From Symbiobacterium sp040797425 (lineage in GTDB: Bacteria; Bacillota; Sulfobacillia; Symbiobacteriales; Symbiobacteriaceae): a stretch of 64,000 bases of DNA. Made by a program: the position numbers and the translations under genes. A model generated the notes under the pieces. It did not search any database. It saw nothing but the letters and a program-made list of their open reading frames with translations, and was not told the DNA's origin. The stretch's first letter is position 1, and each line of letters opens with the position of its first letter. Location of the stretch: assembly GCF_040797425.1 (NCBI RefSeq), contig NZ_JBFNEH010000006.1, positions 44,489-108,488 on the forward strand, given 5' to 3'. Positions 31,201 through 41,770 of the stretch are shown here, in pieces.

Positions 31201-32865
31201 ATGCGTCGTTTCGTCGCAGGCATGCTGGCTGTCGTGATGCTGGCTGCCGTCGGGTGCTCCAGCTCCTCGGGCGGATCGGACAGCGACCAGGTCATCCGGA
31301 TCAACATCGGCACCAACCCGCAGACGATTGACCCGCGCGTCAGCACCGGTCTTCCCGAAGCCCACGTGGAGATCGCCCTGTTTGAAGGCCTGATGCGGCT
31401 GGACGAGAACGGCAACGCGATTCCGGGCGCTGCGGAGAGCTATGACGTCAACGAGGACAACACGGTCTTCACCTTCCACCTCCGTGACGGCCTGAAGTGG
31501 TCCAACGGCGACCCGCTCACCGCTCAGGACTTCGTCTGGTCCTGGAAGTCGACCCTCAATCCGCTGCTCGCCTCCGAGTACGCTTACCAGCTGTACTACA
31601 TCAAGGGCGCCGAGCAGATGAACACCTTCACCAGCGATCCCAAGTGGGAGAACGCCTCCGACGAGGAGATCGCAGCCGAGTTTGAGCGGCTGTCCCAGGA
31701 CTTCGGCGCCGTGGCTCTGGACGAGAAGACCCTCCAGGTCACCCTCGAGGCGCCGACCCCGTACTTCCTCTCCCTGACCGCTTTCCACACCTACTATCCG
31801 GTGCACAGGGCCAGCGTTGAGGCCAACCCCGAGGCGTGGTTCCGCGATACCAAGACCACCATCGGCAACGGCCCCTTCAAGATCGTCAGCTGGACCGAGA
31901 AGGAGAAGATCGTTGTCGAGCGGAACCCCAACTACTGGGACGCCAAGAACATCAAGCTCGACCGGATCGAGTTCTACCTGATCGAGGAAGAGTCCACGGT
32001 CACCACGATGTTTGAGAACGGTGAGCTCGACATCGTCGAGTCCGGCGTCAACGTCGCCGAGCTGGATCGCCTGAAGGCCGATTATCCGGACGAGCTGCAC
32101 ATTCTGCCTGACCTGGGCATCTACTACTACCTGTTCAACGTCGAGAAGGAGCCGCTGAACGACAAGCGGGTCCGCCAGGCCCTGACCTACGCCATCGACC
32201 GCCAGCAGATCGTGGAGCAGATCACCAAGGCCGGCCAGGTTCCCGCCTTCTCGCTCGTGCCCGAGGGCATTCCGGATCCGAGCGGCTCGGAGAACGACTT
32301 CCGGAAGAATGGCGGCGACTTCTTCACCGAGGACGTGCAGAAGGCCCAGCAGCTGCTCGCCGAGGCCGGCTACCCGAACGGCCAGGGCTTCCCGAAGCTG
32401 ACGATCCTGTACAACACCTCTGAGGCCCACCAGAAGATCGCTGAGGCCATTCAGGAGATGTGGAAGAAGAACCTGGGCATCGACGTCGAGCTGACGAACC
32501 AGGAATGGGCCGTCTACCTCGACAGCCGTCAGACCGGCGACTATGAGATCGCCCGGGCCGGCTGGATCGGCGACTACATCGACCCGATGACCTTCATCGA
32601 CATGTGGGTCACCGACGGCGGCAACAACGACACCAACTGGGGCAACCCCGAGTACGACCGGCTGGTCTCGATTGCCAAGAAGAGCGCCGACCCGGTCGAG
32701 CGCATGAAGGCCATGCACGATGCTGAGGCCCTCCTGATGGACGAGATGCCGATTCTGCCCATCTACCACTACACCCGGGTCGTCATGGTTTCGAAGAACG
32801 TCGAGGGGTGGTCGATGCCGCTGACCTCGCCGCTGAACCTGCGCGACGCTTCGATTAAGAAGTAA
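31201..32865 (+). CDS. oppA: Oligopeptide ABC transporter substrate-binding lipoprotein
   Basis: The 554-residue protein has a lipoprotein signal (MRRFVAGMLAVVMLAAVGC) and the SBP family 5 fold. INIGTNPQTIDPRVSTGLPEAH is the usual opening, FEGLMRLDENGNAIPGAAESYD and YTFHLRDGLKWSNGDPLTAQD-like sequence follow, and FRDTKTTIGNGPFKIVSWTEKEKI then IAYAIDRQ-type motifs (LTYAIDRQQIVEQ) match OppA/DppE. It captures peptides outside the cell for the permease encoded downstream. Codon use is strongly biased toward C/G-ending and tidy, suggesting high expression. A hairpin separates it from oppB. Confidence 0.93.
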   Translation: MRRFVAGMLAVVMLAAVGCSSSSGGSDSDQVIRINIGTNPQTIDPRVSTGLPEAHVEIALFEGLMRLDENGNAIPGAAESYDVNEDNTVFTFHLRDGLKWSNGDPLTAQDFVWSWKSTLNPLLASEYAYQLYYIKGAEQMNTFTSDPKWENASDEEIAAEFERLSQDFGAVALDEKTLQVTLEAPTPYFLSLTAFHTYYPVHRASVEANPEAWFRDTKTTIGNGPFKIVSWTEKEKIVVERNPNYWDAKNIKLDRIEFYLIEEESTVTTMFENGELDIVESGVNVAELDRLKADYPDELHILPDLGIYYYLFNVEKEPLNDKRVRQALTYAIDRQQIVEQITKAGQVPAFSLVPEGIPDPSGSENDFRKNGGDFFTEDVQKAQQLLAEAGYPNGQGFPKLTILYNTSEAHQKIAEAIQEMWKKNLGIDVELTNQEWAVYLDSRQTGDYEIARAGWIGDYIDPMTFIDMWVTDGGNNDTNWGNPEYDRLVSIAKKSADPVERMKAMHDAEALLMDEMPILPIYHYTRVVMVSKNVEGWSMPLTSPLNLRDASIKK

Positions 32866-32900
32866 CCCGTAAGAGTAGCCCCGGAAACCAGGACGGTGCA

Positions 32901-32936
32901 GGAAGCGCCACCGTGGCTTACCGCGGTGGCGCTTCC
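32901..32936 (+). terminator. Intercistronic hairpin between oppA and oppB
   Basis: A perfect 13-bp stem (GGAAGCGCCACCG/CGGTGGCGCTTCC) with a 10-base loop lies 36 bases after oppA. It is followed by CACAATTCC rather than a T-tract. It probably protects the oppA mRNA 3' end or partly terminates, giving more binding protein than permease. Confidence 0.65.
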
Positions 32937-32969
32937 CACAATTCCGCCTCACCGGGATGGAGGGATACG

Positions 32970-33902
32970 ATGGCCCGCTACCTGCTGCAACGCATCATCA
33001 CCATGTTCGTGGTTGCCTTCGTTGTGGTGACGGCCACGTTCTTCTTGATGCGAGCGCTGCCCGGTGGTCCGTTCAGTTCGGAGCGGAACGTGCCGCCAGC
33101 GATCCTCAAGAACCTGGAGCGGCGGTACAACCTCAACAAGCCCATCCACGAACAGTACCTCGACTATCTGAAGGGCGTCTTGGTATGGGACCTGGGGCCT
33201 TCCTTCAAGTATAAGGGCCTCACCGTGAACGATGTCATCAACCGCGGCTTCCCGGTCTCGGCGAAGCTGGGTGGCATCTCACTGCTCCTTTCGATCATCG
33301 TCGGCATCCCGCTGGGGATCCTCGCCGCGATGAAACACAACGGCGTGACCGACCGAACGATATCCGGCCTGGCGATCTTAACGGCTGCGGCACCGAGTTT
33401 CGTCATAGCAGGCGTGCTGCAGTATGTCTTCGCGTATAGGCTGGGCTGGTTCCCGTCGGCGACCTGGGGCGACGGCAAGTTACGGTACATCGTCCTACCC
33501 GTCCTGGCGCTCTCCAGCTACAACCTGGCCTGGATCGTGAAGCTGACCCGGTCCAGCATGCTCGAGGTCATCAACCAAGACTATATCCGCACGGCGCGGG
33601 CCAAGGGACTGCGTGAGATCGTCGTCATCTACCGCCACATGATCAAGAACGCCATGGTACCCGTCATCGCCTCGCTGGCGCCGATGACGGCCAGCATCCT
33701 GACCGGCAGCTTCATCGTGGAGAACGTCTTCGGCATCCCCGGTATCGGCCGGGAGTTCGTTCAGTCCATCACCAACCGCGACTACACGGTAACGCTGGGC
33801 ATGACGCTCTTCTTCTGCCTGCTGCTGGTGGGCTTCACGCTGATCGCCGACATCGTCCTGGCGTTCATCGATCCCCGTGTACGCCTGGAGAAGGAGGGGT
33901 AA
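32970..33902 (+). CDS. oppB: Oligopeptide ABC transporter permease, OppB type
   Basis: A 310-residue inner-membrane permease opening MARYLLQRIITMFVVAFVVV, typical of OppB/DppB. ARAKGLREIVVIYRHMIKNAMVPV is the EAA loop that contacts the ATPases, and GSFIVENVFGIPGIGREFV the C-terminal signature. The ATG at 32970 has GGAGGG five bases upstream; an earlier start at 32913 would read through the intercistronic hairpin. It pairs with OppC, whose gene starts six bases after this stop. Confidence 0.93.
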   Translation: MARYLLQRIITMFVVAFVVVTATFFLMRALPGGPFSSERNVPPAILKNLERRYNLNKPIHEQYLDYLKGVLVWDLGPSFKYKGLTVNDVINRGFPVSAKLGGISLLLSIIVGIPLGILAAMKHNGVTDRTISGLAILTAAAPSFVIAGVLQYVFAYRLGWFPSATWGDGKLRYIVLPVLALSSYNLAWIVKLTRSSMLEVINQDYIRTARAKGLREIVVIYRHMIKNAMVPVIASLAPMTASILTGSFIVENVFGIPGIGREFVQSITNRDYTVTLGMTLFFCLLLVGFTLIADIVLAFIDPRVRLEKEG

Positions 33903-33908
33903 CGCAGA

Positions 33909-34826
33909 ATGGCCATTCCCGCTGATCAGCGCTTTGCGCCCCTCCCCAACCGGCAGGAAGCGGCCGAGCGGATCACCACGCCGCCGATCAGCTTCGCCGC
34001 CGACGCCTGGCGCCGCTTCAAGGCGAACCCGCTGGCTCTGCTGGGCCTGATCACCATCGTCATCTTCCTGATCGCCTGCTTCATCGGCCCCCTCCTCACG
34101 CCCTGGGACCCGACCACGCAGTTCCTGGCCGGGCGTGACCAGCCGCCCTCGGCGCAGCACTGGTTCGGCACCGACGCACACGGCCGTGACCTCTTCGAGC
34201 GGACGCTTTACGGCGGCCGCATCTCCCTGGCCGTGGCCTTCTTCGCCGGCCTGCTGCAGCTGGTGGTGGGCGTGACCTACGGCGCCACCGCCGGCCTCCT
34301 GGGCGGCAAGTGGGACAACATCATGATGCGCATCGTCGACATCATCGATACCATCCCGCTCACGATCTACGTCATCCTGCTGGCCGTGATCATGGGGCAG
34401 GGGCTCACCTCGATCTTCGTCGCCATCGGCATTGTCTACTGGACCAGTATGGCGCGACTGGTACGGGCGCAGGTGCTGGCACTCAAGGAACAGGAGTTCA
34501 TGCTGGCGGCGCGGGCCCTGGGCGCGGGCCGCAGGCGGCTCGTCTTCCGCCACCTGATCCCCAACGCCATGGCCCCGATTGTCGTCGAACTCACGTTCTC
34601 GATTCCGCGTGCGATGTTCACCGAGGCGTTCCTGTCGTTCATCGGCCTCGGCGTCAGCGCCCCGATGGCGTCCTGGGGCGTGCTGGCCTCCAACGGCTTC
34701 GAGGGCCTGCGCTCCTACCCGTGGGAGCTGGCCTTCCCGGCCGCGGCGATCATCATCGTCTCACTCGCCTTCAACTTCATCGGCGACGGTCTGCGTGACG
34801 CGCTGGACCCGAAGCTGCGCCGATAG
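33909..34826 (+). CDS. oppC: Oligopeptide ABC transporter permease, OppC type
   Basis: The 305-residue partner permease has the N-terminal OppC domain (DAWRRFKANPLALLGLITIV) and HWFGTDAHGRDLFERTLYGGRISLAVAFFAG, which is diagnostic for OppC/DppC. The EAA loop is AARALGAGRRRLVFRHLIPNA, with the final signature FLSFIGLGVSAPMASWG. Its ATG follows the oppB stop by six bases with AGGAGGGGTAACGCAG upstream. It forms the channel with OppB. Confidence 0.93.
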   Translation: MAIPADQRFAPLPNRQEAAERITTPPISFAADAWRRFKANPLALLGLITIVIFLIACFIGPLLTPWDPTTQFLAGRDQPPSAQHWFGTDAHGRDLFERTLYGGRISLAVAFFAGLLQLVVGVTYGATAGLLGGKWDNIMMRIVDIIDTIPLTIYVILLAVIMGQGLTSIFVAIGIVYWTSMARLVRAQVLALKEQEFMLAARALGAGRRRLVFRHLIPNAMAPIVVELTFSIPRAMFTEAFLSFIGLGVSAPMASWGVLASNGFEGLRSYPWELAFPAAAIIIVSLAFNFIGDGLRDALDPKLRR

Positions 34827-34838
34827 GGAGGAACGGCC

Positions 34839-35839
<1,001 letters not shown>

Positions 35840-35843
<4 letters not shown>

Positions 35844-36832
35844 ACGAGCAGGCCAAGCCGCTCATCGAGGTCAAGAACCTCAAGATGCACTTTCCGATCA
35901 CGGCCGGCTTCCCGATTCCCCGCCAGATCGGTGCCGTCCAGGCCGTCGACGACGTCAGCTTCTCGATCCGCCCCGGCGAGACGCTGGGCCTCGTGGGCGA
36001 GTCGGGCTGCGGCAAGACCACCGTCGGCCGCACGCTCCTCCGCCTCTACAAGCCCACCGCGGGCGAGGTCTACTTCGAGGGCAAGGAGATTGCCCACCTG
36101 CCCGAGAAGGAGTTCCTCCCCTACCGGCGCAAGATGCAGATGATCTTCCAGGACCCTTACGCTTCCCTTGACCCCCGCATGACGGCCGCCGACATCATCG
36201 GCGAGGCCATCGACATCCACAACCTGGCCACCGGCCAGGAGCGGATGGACCGGATCTACCACCTGCTGGAGTTGGTGGGCCTCCTGCCCGAGCATGCCAA
36301 CCGCTTCCCCCACGAGTTCTCGGGCGGCCAGCGGCAGCGCATCGGCATCGCCCGGGCACTGGCCGTGGAGCCCCAGTTCATCGTGTGCGACGAACCGATC
36401 TCGGCGCTCGACGTCTCCATTCAGGCGCAGGTCGTGAACCTGCTGGAAGACCTGCAGGCCCAGCTGGGGCTGGCCTACCTGTTCATCGCCCACGACCTGG
36501 CCATGGTCAAGCACATCTCCCACCGCATCGCGGTGATGTACCTGGGTCGCATCGTCGAGTTGGCCGACAGCGACACGCTGTACCGGCACCCGATGCACCC
36601 CTACACGCTGGCGCTCCTCTCGGCTGCGCCCATTCCCGATCCGAAAATCGAAACCACCCGGCAGCGCATCCTCCTGGAGGGCGACCCGCCCAGCCCCGTC
36701 AACCCGCCCCCCGGCTGCCGGTTCCAGAACCGCTGCTCCTACGTGCAGGAGCGGTGCCGCACGGAGGACCCGCAGCTGGTGACCGTGGAGACGGGCCACG
36801 AGGTGGCCTGCCACTTCCCCGTGGGGAGCTGA
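35840..36832 (+). CDS. oppF: Oligopeptide ABC transporter ATP-binding protein, OppF type
   Basis: The 330-residue second ATPase has Walker A GESGCGKTTVGR, MIFQDPYASLDPRMT, signature SGGQRQRIGIARALA, Walker B FIVCDEPISALDVS and the C-terminal cysteine motif GCRFQNRCSYVQERC. Its GTG start overlaps the oppD stop (GTGA), so the two ATPases are translationally coupled and probably made in equal amounts. It closes the operon; a strong terminator follows at 36867. Confidence 0.94.
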
Positions 36833-36866
36833 CCCCCTCGAGGCCCCGATTCCGACGGATAGATCA

Positions 36867-36902
36867 AAAGACCAGGGTGCTAATCCACCCTGGTCTTTCT
36901 CT
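36867..36902. terminator. Terminator of the opp operon
   Basis: A perfect 13-bp stem (AAAGACCAGGGTG/CACCCTGGTCTTT) over CTAATC ends in TTTCTCT. The A/T flanks make it usable from both strands for the convergent membrane-protein gene. Confidence 0.9.
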
Positions 36903-36932
36903 GTCTGCGATGAACGGGCGAAGCGGCCGGAC

Positions 36933-37688
36933 TCAGGCGATGAGGGCGGTCTGCAGCGCAAACTGTCCGATCAGGGCCGCCGCGCACGCGGCCGACGACA
37001 GTGCGGGACAGTTCCACGAAGCCCGGCGCTGGCCCACCAGCAGGAGCGCCAGCGGCAACAGAAGCGACCCGGCCAGCCAGAACCCCAGCGGGGCCTGCAA
37101 GGTGATGCCGCCCAGCAGCAGGCCGCGGCCCACGTCGGTGGCGGCCAGGAACGTGATGCCAAGGCCGGTGGCGATAGCCCGGACCGGGATCCCGTCGCAG
37201 TCCGCCTCCACCTCCACCTCATCGCGCTCCCCGCCGACGGCGCTGCAGAGCGCCAGGATGCCGAGGCCGCCCGCCAGTGCGGCCGTGCCCAGTGACGCGG
37301 CCAGCGAGAGCGCAGGCAGCTGGTCACCGCCCGTCTGGCAGAGGCTGGCGAAGAGCACCGCGATCAACCCCAGAATGGCCGCCTCCCGCCCGCGCTGGCG
37401 CCGGAGGTCGAACCGGACGCGCCGCAACCAGGTCCACGAGGCAACCAGGGCCATCGTCGCGTAGGGCAGGGCCAGGCCGAGCCAGACCCACCGCTCGGCG
37501 CCGCCGGCCAGCAGGGCGAGGCAGCCGAGCCCGGCCAGGGGGCCGGAGAGCATGCCTGCGACGCGCCAGCCCAGCGGCGGATGATCGCGCACCGGGCCGC
37601 TGCGGCTGTCCAGAAAGGCCAACACGGCCGAAAGGCCGAACGACCACGAGAGCAGCTGCAGCCCGACGGCGTGGAGGACATGTGACAA
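36933..37688 (-). CDS. Multi-pass membrane protein of unknown function
   Basis: About eight hydrophobic helices with Arg-rich cytoplasmic loops (WLRRVRFDLRRQRGREAA) and an acidic loop (ERDEVEVEADCDG). The frame is open from 37787, but a TTG at 37688 has AGGGGGTG seven bases upstream and begins at the first helix (SHVLHAVGLQLLSWSFGLSAV), giving 251 residues. It lies 117 bases downstream of the OmpR-type regulator on the same strand, so it may be under its control. The shape recalls NrfD/DmsC-like anchors but no motif proves this. Confidence 0.6.
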   Translation of the reverse strand: MSHVLHAVGLQLLSWSFGLSAVLAFLDSRSGPVRDHPPLGWRVAGMLSGPLAGLGCLALLAGGAERWVWLGLALPYATMALVASWTWLRRVRFDLRRQRGREAAILGLIAVLFASLCQTGGDQLPALSLAASLGTAALAGGLGILALCSAVGGERDEVEVEADCDGIPVRAIATGLGITFLAATDVGRGLLLGGITLQAPLGFWLAGSLLLPLALLLVGQRRASWNCPALSSAACAAALIGQFALQTALIA

Positions 37689-37805
37689 ATCGAGCACCCC
37701 CTGAACGGCGGACGTTCTCACCTTCAGGGTAGCGCCCGATTCTATCACAATCCTTTCGCCGATATTGCCCAAACCTAACAGGGACAAAATCGTTACCTAA
37801 GGATA

Positions 37806-38504
37806 CTATGCCTCGAACTTGTAGCCTATGCCCCAAATGGTCTTGACAAACTCGGGATGCCCGGGATCCCGCTCGATCTTCTCCCGCAGCCGGCGCACGC
37901 AGACCGTGAGGGCGGCCTCGTCGCCCGAGTAGTCGGAGTGCCACACTCGCTGCAGGAGCGCCTCGCGGCTAAAGACGTGGCCCGGGTGGCTGGCCAGGAG
38001 CCAGAGCAGGTCGAACTCCTTCGGCGTGAGCTCCACCGGCTGGCCCCGCACCACCACCGTGCGCGAGGAGCGGTTGATCTCGATGTCCCTGAACCGGAGC
38101 ACCTGCTCCTCGGCGGCAGGCCGCGCCGGACCCGAGGTGCGGCGCAGGATCGCCTTGACGCGCAGCAACAGTTCGGAGAGGCGGAAGGGCTTCGTCAGGT
38201 AGTCGTCGGCGCCCACGTTGAAGCCGACCACTTTGTCCATCTCCTCGCCGCGGGCCGAGAGGATCAGCGTGGGGATGCTGTCCGTCGCTTGCAGCTGGGC
38301 CAGGACCTCGAAGCCGTCCATCTTGGGCAGCATGATGTCCAGGATCATCAGGTCGGGCTTGAGCGACTGTGCGAGGCGCAGCGCCTCCAGCCCGTCCTCC
38401 GCCCGGTAGACCTCGTACCCCTCCTGCTGCAGCGCCTGATCCAGCGCCTTCAGGATCTTCGGGTCATCATCCACCACCAGAATCCGCTTCTTCGTGCTCG
38501 CCAT
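37806..38504 (-). CDS. OmpR/PhoB-family response regulator
   Basis: The 232-residue protein has a complete receiver (ILVVDDDPKILK, phosphoacceptor Asp in LMILDIMLPKMDG, LILSARG, YLTKPF) and a winged-helix DNA-binding domain (VELTPKEFDLLWLLASHPGHVFSREALLQRVWHSDYSGDEAALTVCVRRLREKIE). It follows the heme-type sensor kinase gene by 18 bases, and the two clearly form a pair. The ATG at 38504 follows AAGGGAGCGGAGGCT. Likely targets include the membrane-protein gene downstream, by position only. Confidence 0.93.
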   Translation of the reverse strand: MASTKKRILVVDDDPKILKALDQALQQEGYEVYRAEDGLEALRLAQSLKPDLMILDIMLPKMDGFEVLAQLQATDSIPTLILSARGEEMDKVVGFNVGADDYLTKPFRLSELLLRVKAILRRTSGPARPAAEEQVLRFRDIEINRSSRTVVVRGQPVELTPKEFDLLWLLASHPGHVFSREALLQRVWHSDYSGDEAALTVCVRRLREKIERDPGHPEFVKTIWGIGYKFEA

Positions 38505-38522
38505 AGCCTCCGCTCCCTTGCT

Positions 38523-40124
38523 TTAGCCTCCGCTCCCTTGCTCCGACCAGGTCGGTAGCGTGAATGTGAAGGCAGCGCCGGCCCCGGGTTCCGACTCCAC
38601 CCAGATCCGGCCGCCGTGCGCTTTCACCAGGGACGCCGAGAGCGCCAGCCCCAGCCCCCAGCCCTCCGGCCGACGCGCTCCGCCCTGCCGGAAAGCCTCG
38701 AAGATGACCTCCTGCTCCTCCCTGGGCACCCCGGGGCCCGTGTCCCGCACGGTCACGTGGAGCTCATCGCCCACCGGCCGGCACTCCACCGACACCCGCC
38801 CCCCTTCGGGGGTGAACTTGATGGCGTTGCTGAGCAGGTTCATAAGCACCTGCGACACGCGCAGGGGGTCGGCGGAGACCAGCGGCAGGCCCGACGGGCA
38901 GTCCACCGTGAGCCGGATCCGCTTTTTCTCCGCGAGCGGCTGCACCGTCCGGACGACGTCGCGGACGGGATCGGCGAGGTCCAGCATCTCCCGGAAGAGC
39001 TTCACCTTCCCCGCCTCGAGGCGGGAGTAGTCCAGCAGGTTGGTGATCATGTTCAGCAGCTTCTGGCTGGACTCCAGCACCTCGCTCAGGGACTCGCGCT
39101 GCTCCGGCTCCAGCCGCGGGTCGTTCAGGAGCAGTTCGGTGAAGGTGATGATCGAGGTCAGGGGCGTGCGGAGCTCGTGGGAGATCATGGTGAGGAACTC
39201 CGATTTGTAGCGGGAGGCCCGCTCCAGGGCCTGGTTCGCCTCCTCCAGCTCCCGCGTGCGTTCCGCCACCTTCTGCTCCAGGCCGGTGTAGAGCTCACGC
39301 AGCCGGTCTGACATCTGCTCGAAGGCGTCGGCCACCACCGCCGTCTCGTGGTTGGCCCGGAGGGGCCGCAGCCGCTCCTTGCTGATGAGGAACTGGCCCA
39401 TGCCGACGCTCGTGGCCACCGCCGCCAGCTCCTCCAGCGGGGCGGCGATCTGCTGCCGGAGGATGATCCAGATCAGGCCGAAGCAGAACAGCGCCAGAAA
39501 GACGACGAAGGCGGCGAGCCGGATCGACTCGGCCCGCGCGGCGGCCAGCGTTTCCCGCATGGGCAGCGTCACGCTGATGGCCCCCGCCAGGTCCCCGAGC
39601 TTCAGGCCCTCCTTGGGGTAGCCCGTGGGGTCCAGCTCGCCCTTGGGCTCGCCGTGGCAGCGGAGGCACGACTCCTCGGCCCGGAGGGCCATCACGTAGC
39701 GGAACGCCGGCGTGCCGTCCTCCAGGGTCACCCGCTGCCACACCTCGTTGTTCTCGTCGCTCTGGAGGAAGTACTCGAGGGCGGCGCGTTCGAACTCGTC
39801 CGGTGCGTTCTCGGGGATGCGGGGCACCAGGTTCGTCTGCTTCACCTGCGACTTGGAGAGGTCCTCGAAGATGTCGCTGACCCCCCGGCCCACGTCGGCG
39901 GGCTCCAGCGGGCGGGCCTCGCCGTGGACGTACTCGCCGCCGCTGGAGCGGGAGATGAACGAGCGCGTCGCCTGCTGCTGCTTGGCCACGAGGCTCGCCT
40001 TGGCGAGGAGGTCGGCGTCGGCCTGCCGCTGCTGGTAGGCGAAGTCCCAGGAGAGAGCGATGAAGAGCACCGCGAGCACCAGGCCCGTGATGCCCACCAT
40101 GAACTTCGCCGTCAGGCTGCGCAT
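38523..40124 (-). CDS. Sensor histidine kinase with periplasmic CxxCH (DUF3365-type) domain
   Basis: The 533-residue kinase starts MRSLTAKFMVG at 40124. A first transmembrane helix (about 8-26) leads to an outside domain of about 170 residues that resembles the DUF3365/Tll0287-like PAS fold and contains ESCLRCHGEPKGELDPTGYPKEG, a c-type heme-attachment motif (C153, C156, H157). A second helix (about 204-222), HAMP linker, HisKA (SHELRTPL, H316) and HATPase (NLLSNAIKFTPEG, DTGPGVP, WGLGLALSASLVKAHGG) follow. Family members with this domain sense redox state or small gases through covalently bound heme. It precedes its response regulator by 18 bases. Confidence 0.9.
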   Translation of the reverse strand: MRSLTAKFMVGITGLVLAVLFIALSWDFAYQQRQADADLLAKASLVAKQQQATRSFISRSSGGEYVHGEARPLEPADVGRGVSDIFEDLSKSQVKQTNLVPRIPENAPDEFERAALEYFLQSDENNEVWQRVTLEDGTPAFRYVMALRAEESCLRCHGEPKGELDPTGYPKEGLKLGDLAGAISVTLPMRETLAAARAESIRLAAFVVFLALFCFGLIWIILRQQIAAPLEELAAVATSVGMGQFLISKERLRPLRANHETAVVADAFEQMSDRLRELYTGLEQKVAERTRELEEANQALERASRYKSEFLTMISHELRTPLTSIITFTELLLNDPRLEPEQRESLSEVLESSQKLLNMITNLLDYSRLEAGKVKLFREMLDLADPVRDVVRTVQPLAEKKRIRLTVDCPSGLPLVSADPLRVSQVLMNLLSNAIKFTPEGGRVSVECRPVGDELHVTVRDTGPGVPREEQEVIFEAFRQGGARRPEGWGLGLALSASLVKAHGGRIWVESEPGAGAAFTFTLPTWSEQGSGG

Positions 40125-40201
40125 GAGACCACTTCCCTTGTCCCTATCATACCTTGCCTCCCCCGGGCGCACCATCCGACCCTCGACCCATCAGGGGACC
40201 A

Positions 40202-41530
40202 TCACACCCACCGTTCGGTCCCCGCCGCAGTCACCATGCCATAGACCAGCGGCCGCTCGGCCGGCTTCTCAGGACCGATCCGGTAGGCCCCCTGCAGCCG
40301 CGCCTGCGCCTCGGCCAGGCGGGCCTCCGAGTTGACGTGCAGCTCCGCCAGCACGTCGCCCGGCGCCACGGCCTCGCCCACCTTCTTGCGGAGGACGACG
40401 CCGACGCCCAGATCGATGGGCGCCCCCTTGGTCTCCCTTCCGGCGCCCAGCATCATGGCCGCCACGCCCACCTCCAGCGCCTCGATGGACTGCACGAAGC
40501 CGCCCTCGCTGGCCACGACCGGCACCACCCGCCGGGCCCGAGGCAGTTTCACCGGCTGCCGGATGTAGGTGGAGTCGCCCCCCTGGGCCTCGACCATCTC
40601 GATCAGCTTGTTCAGGCCGCGCCCCGAGCGCAGGGCACGCAGCAGCTGCTGGCGCGCCTCGGCCTCGTCCGCCGCCACCCCGGCGAGGCGGAGCATCTGC
40701 GCACCGAGCCGGAGGCAGATCTCCTCCAGGTCTTTCGGGCCGAAGCCGCGCAGGGTTTCGATCGCCTCCGCGACCTCCAGCGCGTTGCCCACGGCGTGGC
40801 CCAGCGGCTGGTCCATGTCGGAGATGATGGCGGCGACCTCCCGCCCCACCTGCCGGCCGATGGCCACCATGGTCTCGGCGAGGCGGAAGGCGTCGTCGAG
40901 GTTCTTCATGAAGGCGCCCGAGCCGACCTTCACGTCGAGCACCACCGCGTCCGCACCGCCGGCGATCTTCTTGGACATGATCGACGACGCGATGAGCGGA
41001 ATCGAGTCGACCGTGGCGGTCACGTCCCGCAGGGCGTACAGCTTCTTGTCGGCGGGCACCAGGTTGCCCGTCTGGCCCGCCACGGCGCAGCCGACGCGGT
41101 TCACCTGGTCGACGAACTCCTCCTTGGTGAGCTCCACCCGGAACCCGGGGATCGACTCCAGCTTGTCGATGGTGCCGCCCGTGTGCCCGAGCCCCCGGCC
41201 GGACATCTTGGCCACCGGAGCGCCGCAGGCCGCCACCAGCGGAACCAGCACCAGCGAGACCTTGTCACCCACGCCGCCGGTGGAATGCTTGTCGACCTTG
41301 CGGCCACGGATCGCCGAGAGGTCGATCATGTCGCCCGACTCGGCCATCGCCATCGTCAGGTCGGCGGTCTCGCGGGCCGTCATGCCCTGGAAGCACACGG
41401 CCATCGCCCATGCCGACATCTGGTAATCGGGCACCTCGCCCGAGACATACCCCGCAATGAGGCTCCGGATTTCCTCGGTGGTCAGTTCCTTACCCATACG
41501 CTTGCGGTAGATGATGTCGTATGCGCGCAC
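40202..41530 (-). CDS. pdp: Pyrimidine-nucleoside (thymidine/uridine) phosphorylase
   Basis: This enzyme phosphorolyses uridine, thymidine and deoxyuridine to base plus sugar-1-phosphate. The 442-residue protein carries the phosphate-binding KHSTGGVGDKVSL, the family signature SGRGLGHTGGTIDKLE, the SIMSKKIAGGADAVVLDVKVGSGAFMK segment and the C-terminal barrel-sandwich domain. The GTG at 41530 follows GAAGGAGGAGTCAAGA; a start at 41554 would overlap that site. Its direct neighbours are unrelated. It complements the uridine kinase at 29.6 kb in salvage. Confidence 0.94.
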   Translation of the reverse strand: MRAYDIIYRKRMGKELTTEEIRSLIAGYVSGEVPDYQMSAWAMAVCFQGMTARETADLTMAMAESGDMIDLSAIRGRKVDKHSTGGVGDKVSLVLVPLVAACGAPVAKMSGRGLGHTGGTIDKLESIPGFRVELTKEEFVDQVNRVGCAVAGQTGNLVPADKKLYALRDVTATVDSIPLIASSIMSKKIAGGADAVVLDVKVGSGAFMKNLDDAFRLAETMVAIGRQVGREVAAIISDMDQPLGHAVGNALEVAEAIETLRGFGPKDLEEICLRLGAQMLRLAGVAADEAEARQQLLRALRSGRGLNKLIEMVEAQGGDSTYIRQPVKLPRARRVVPVVASEGGFVQSIEALEVGVAAMMLGAGRETKGAPIDLGVGVVLRKKVGEAVAPGDVLAELHVNSEARLAEAQARLQGAYRIGPEKPAERPLVYGMVTAAGTERWV

Positions 41531-41770
41531 TCTTGACTCCTCCTTCGAAACCAATGCCCCTTAACCTTTCGACCGTCTGGCAAGCGGTTCCTGTCGAACG
41601 CCCATCTCTGGATATCGCGCCGCTGCCACACCTTGCCACGCCTTCCGGTAGCGTACCCCATTCGGCCCGGTCGGCACCCGCGTACACGGCCGGGCCGACT
41701 CGGACTTATCCGGTCCCGGGAGGCCGCACCCCCTGTTGCCGTGTGCGGCCGGCCCAACGCCCGCCGCATG
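41531..41770. other. Gene-free stretch between pdp and typA
   Basis: About 240 bases with no convincing gene, tRNA or riboswitch. It contains the pdp ribosome-binding site and a GGCCGGCCGC-rich segment. Short frames run through it without good starts. Confidence 0.4.
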
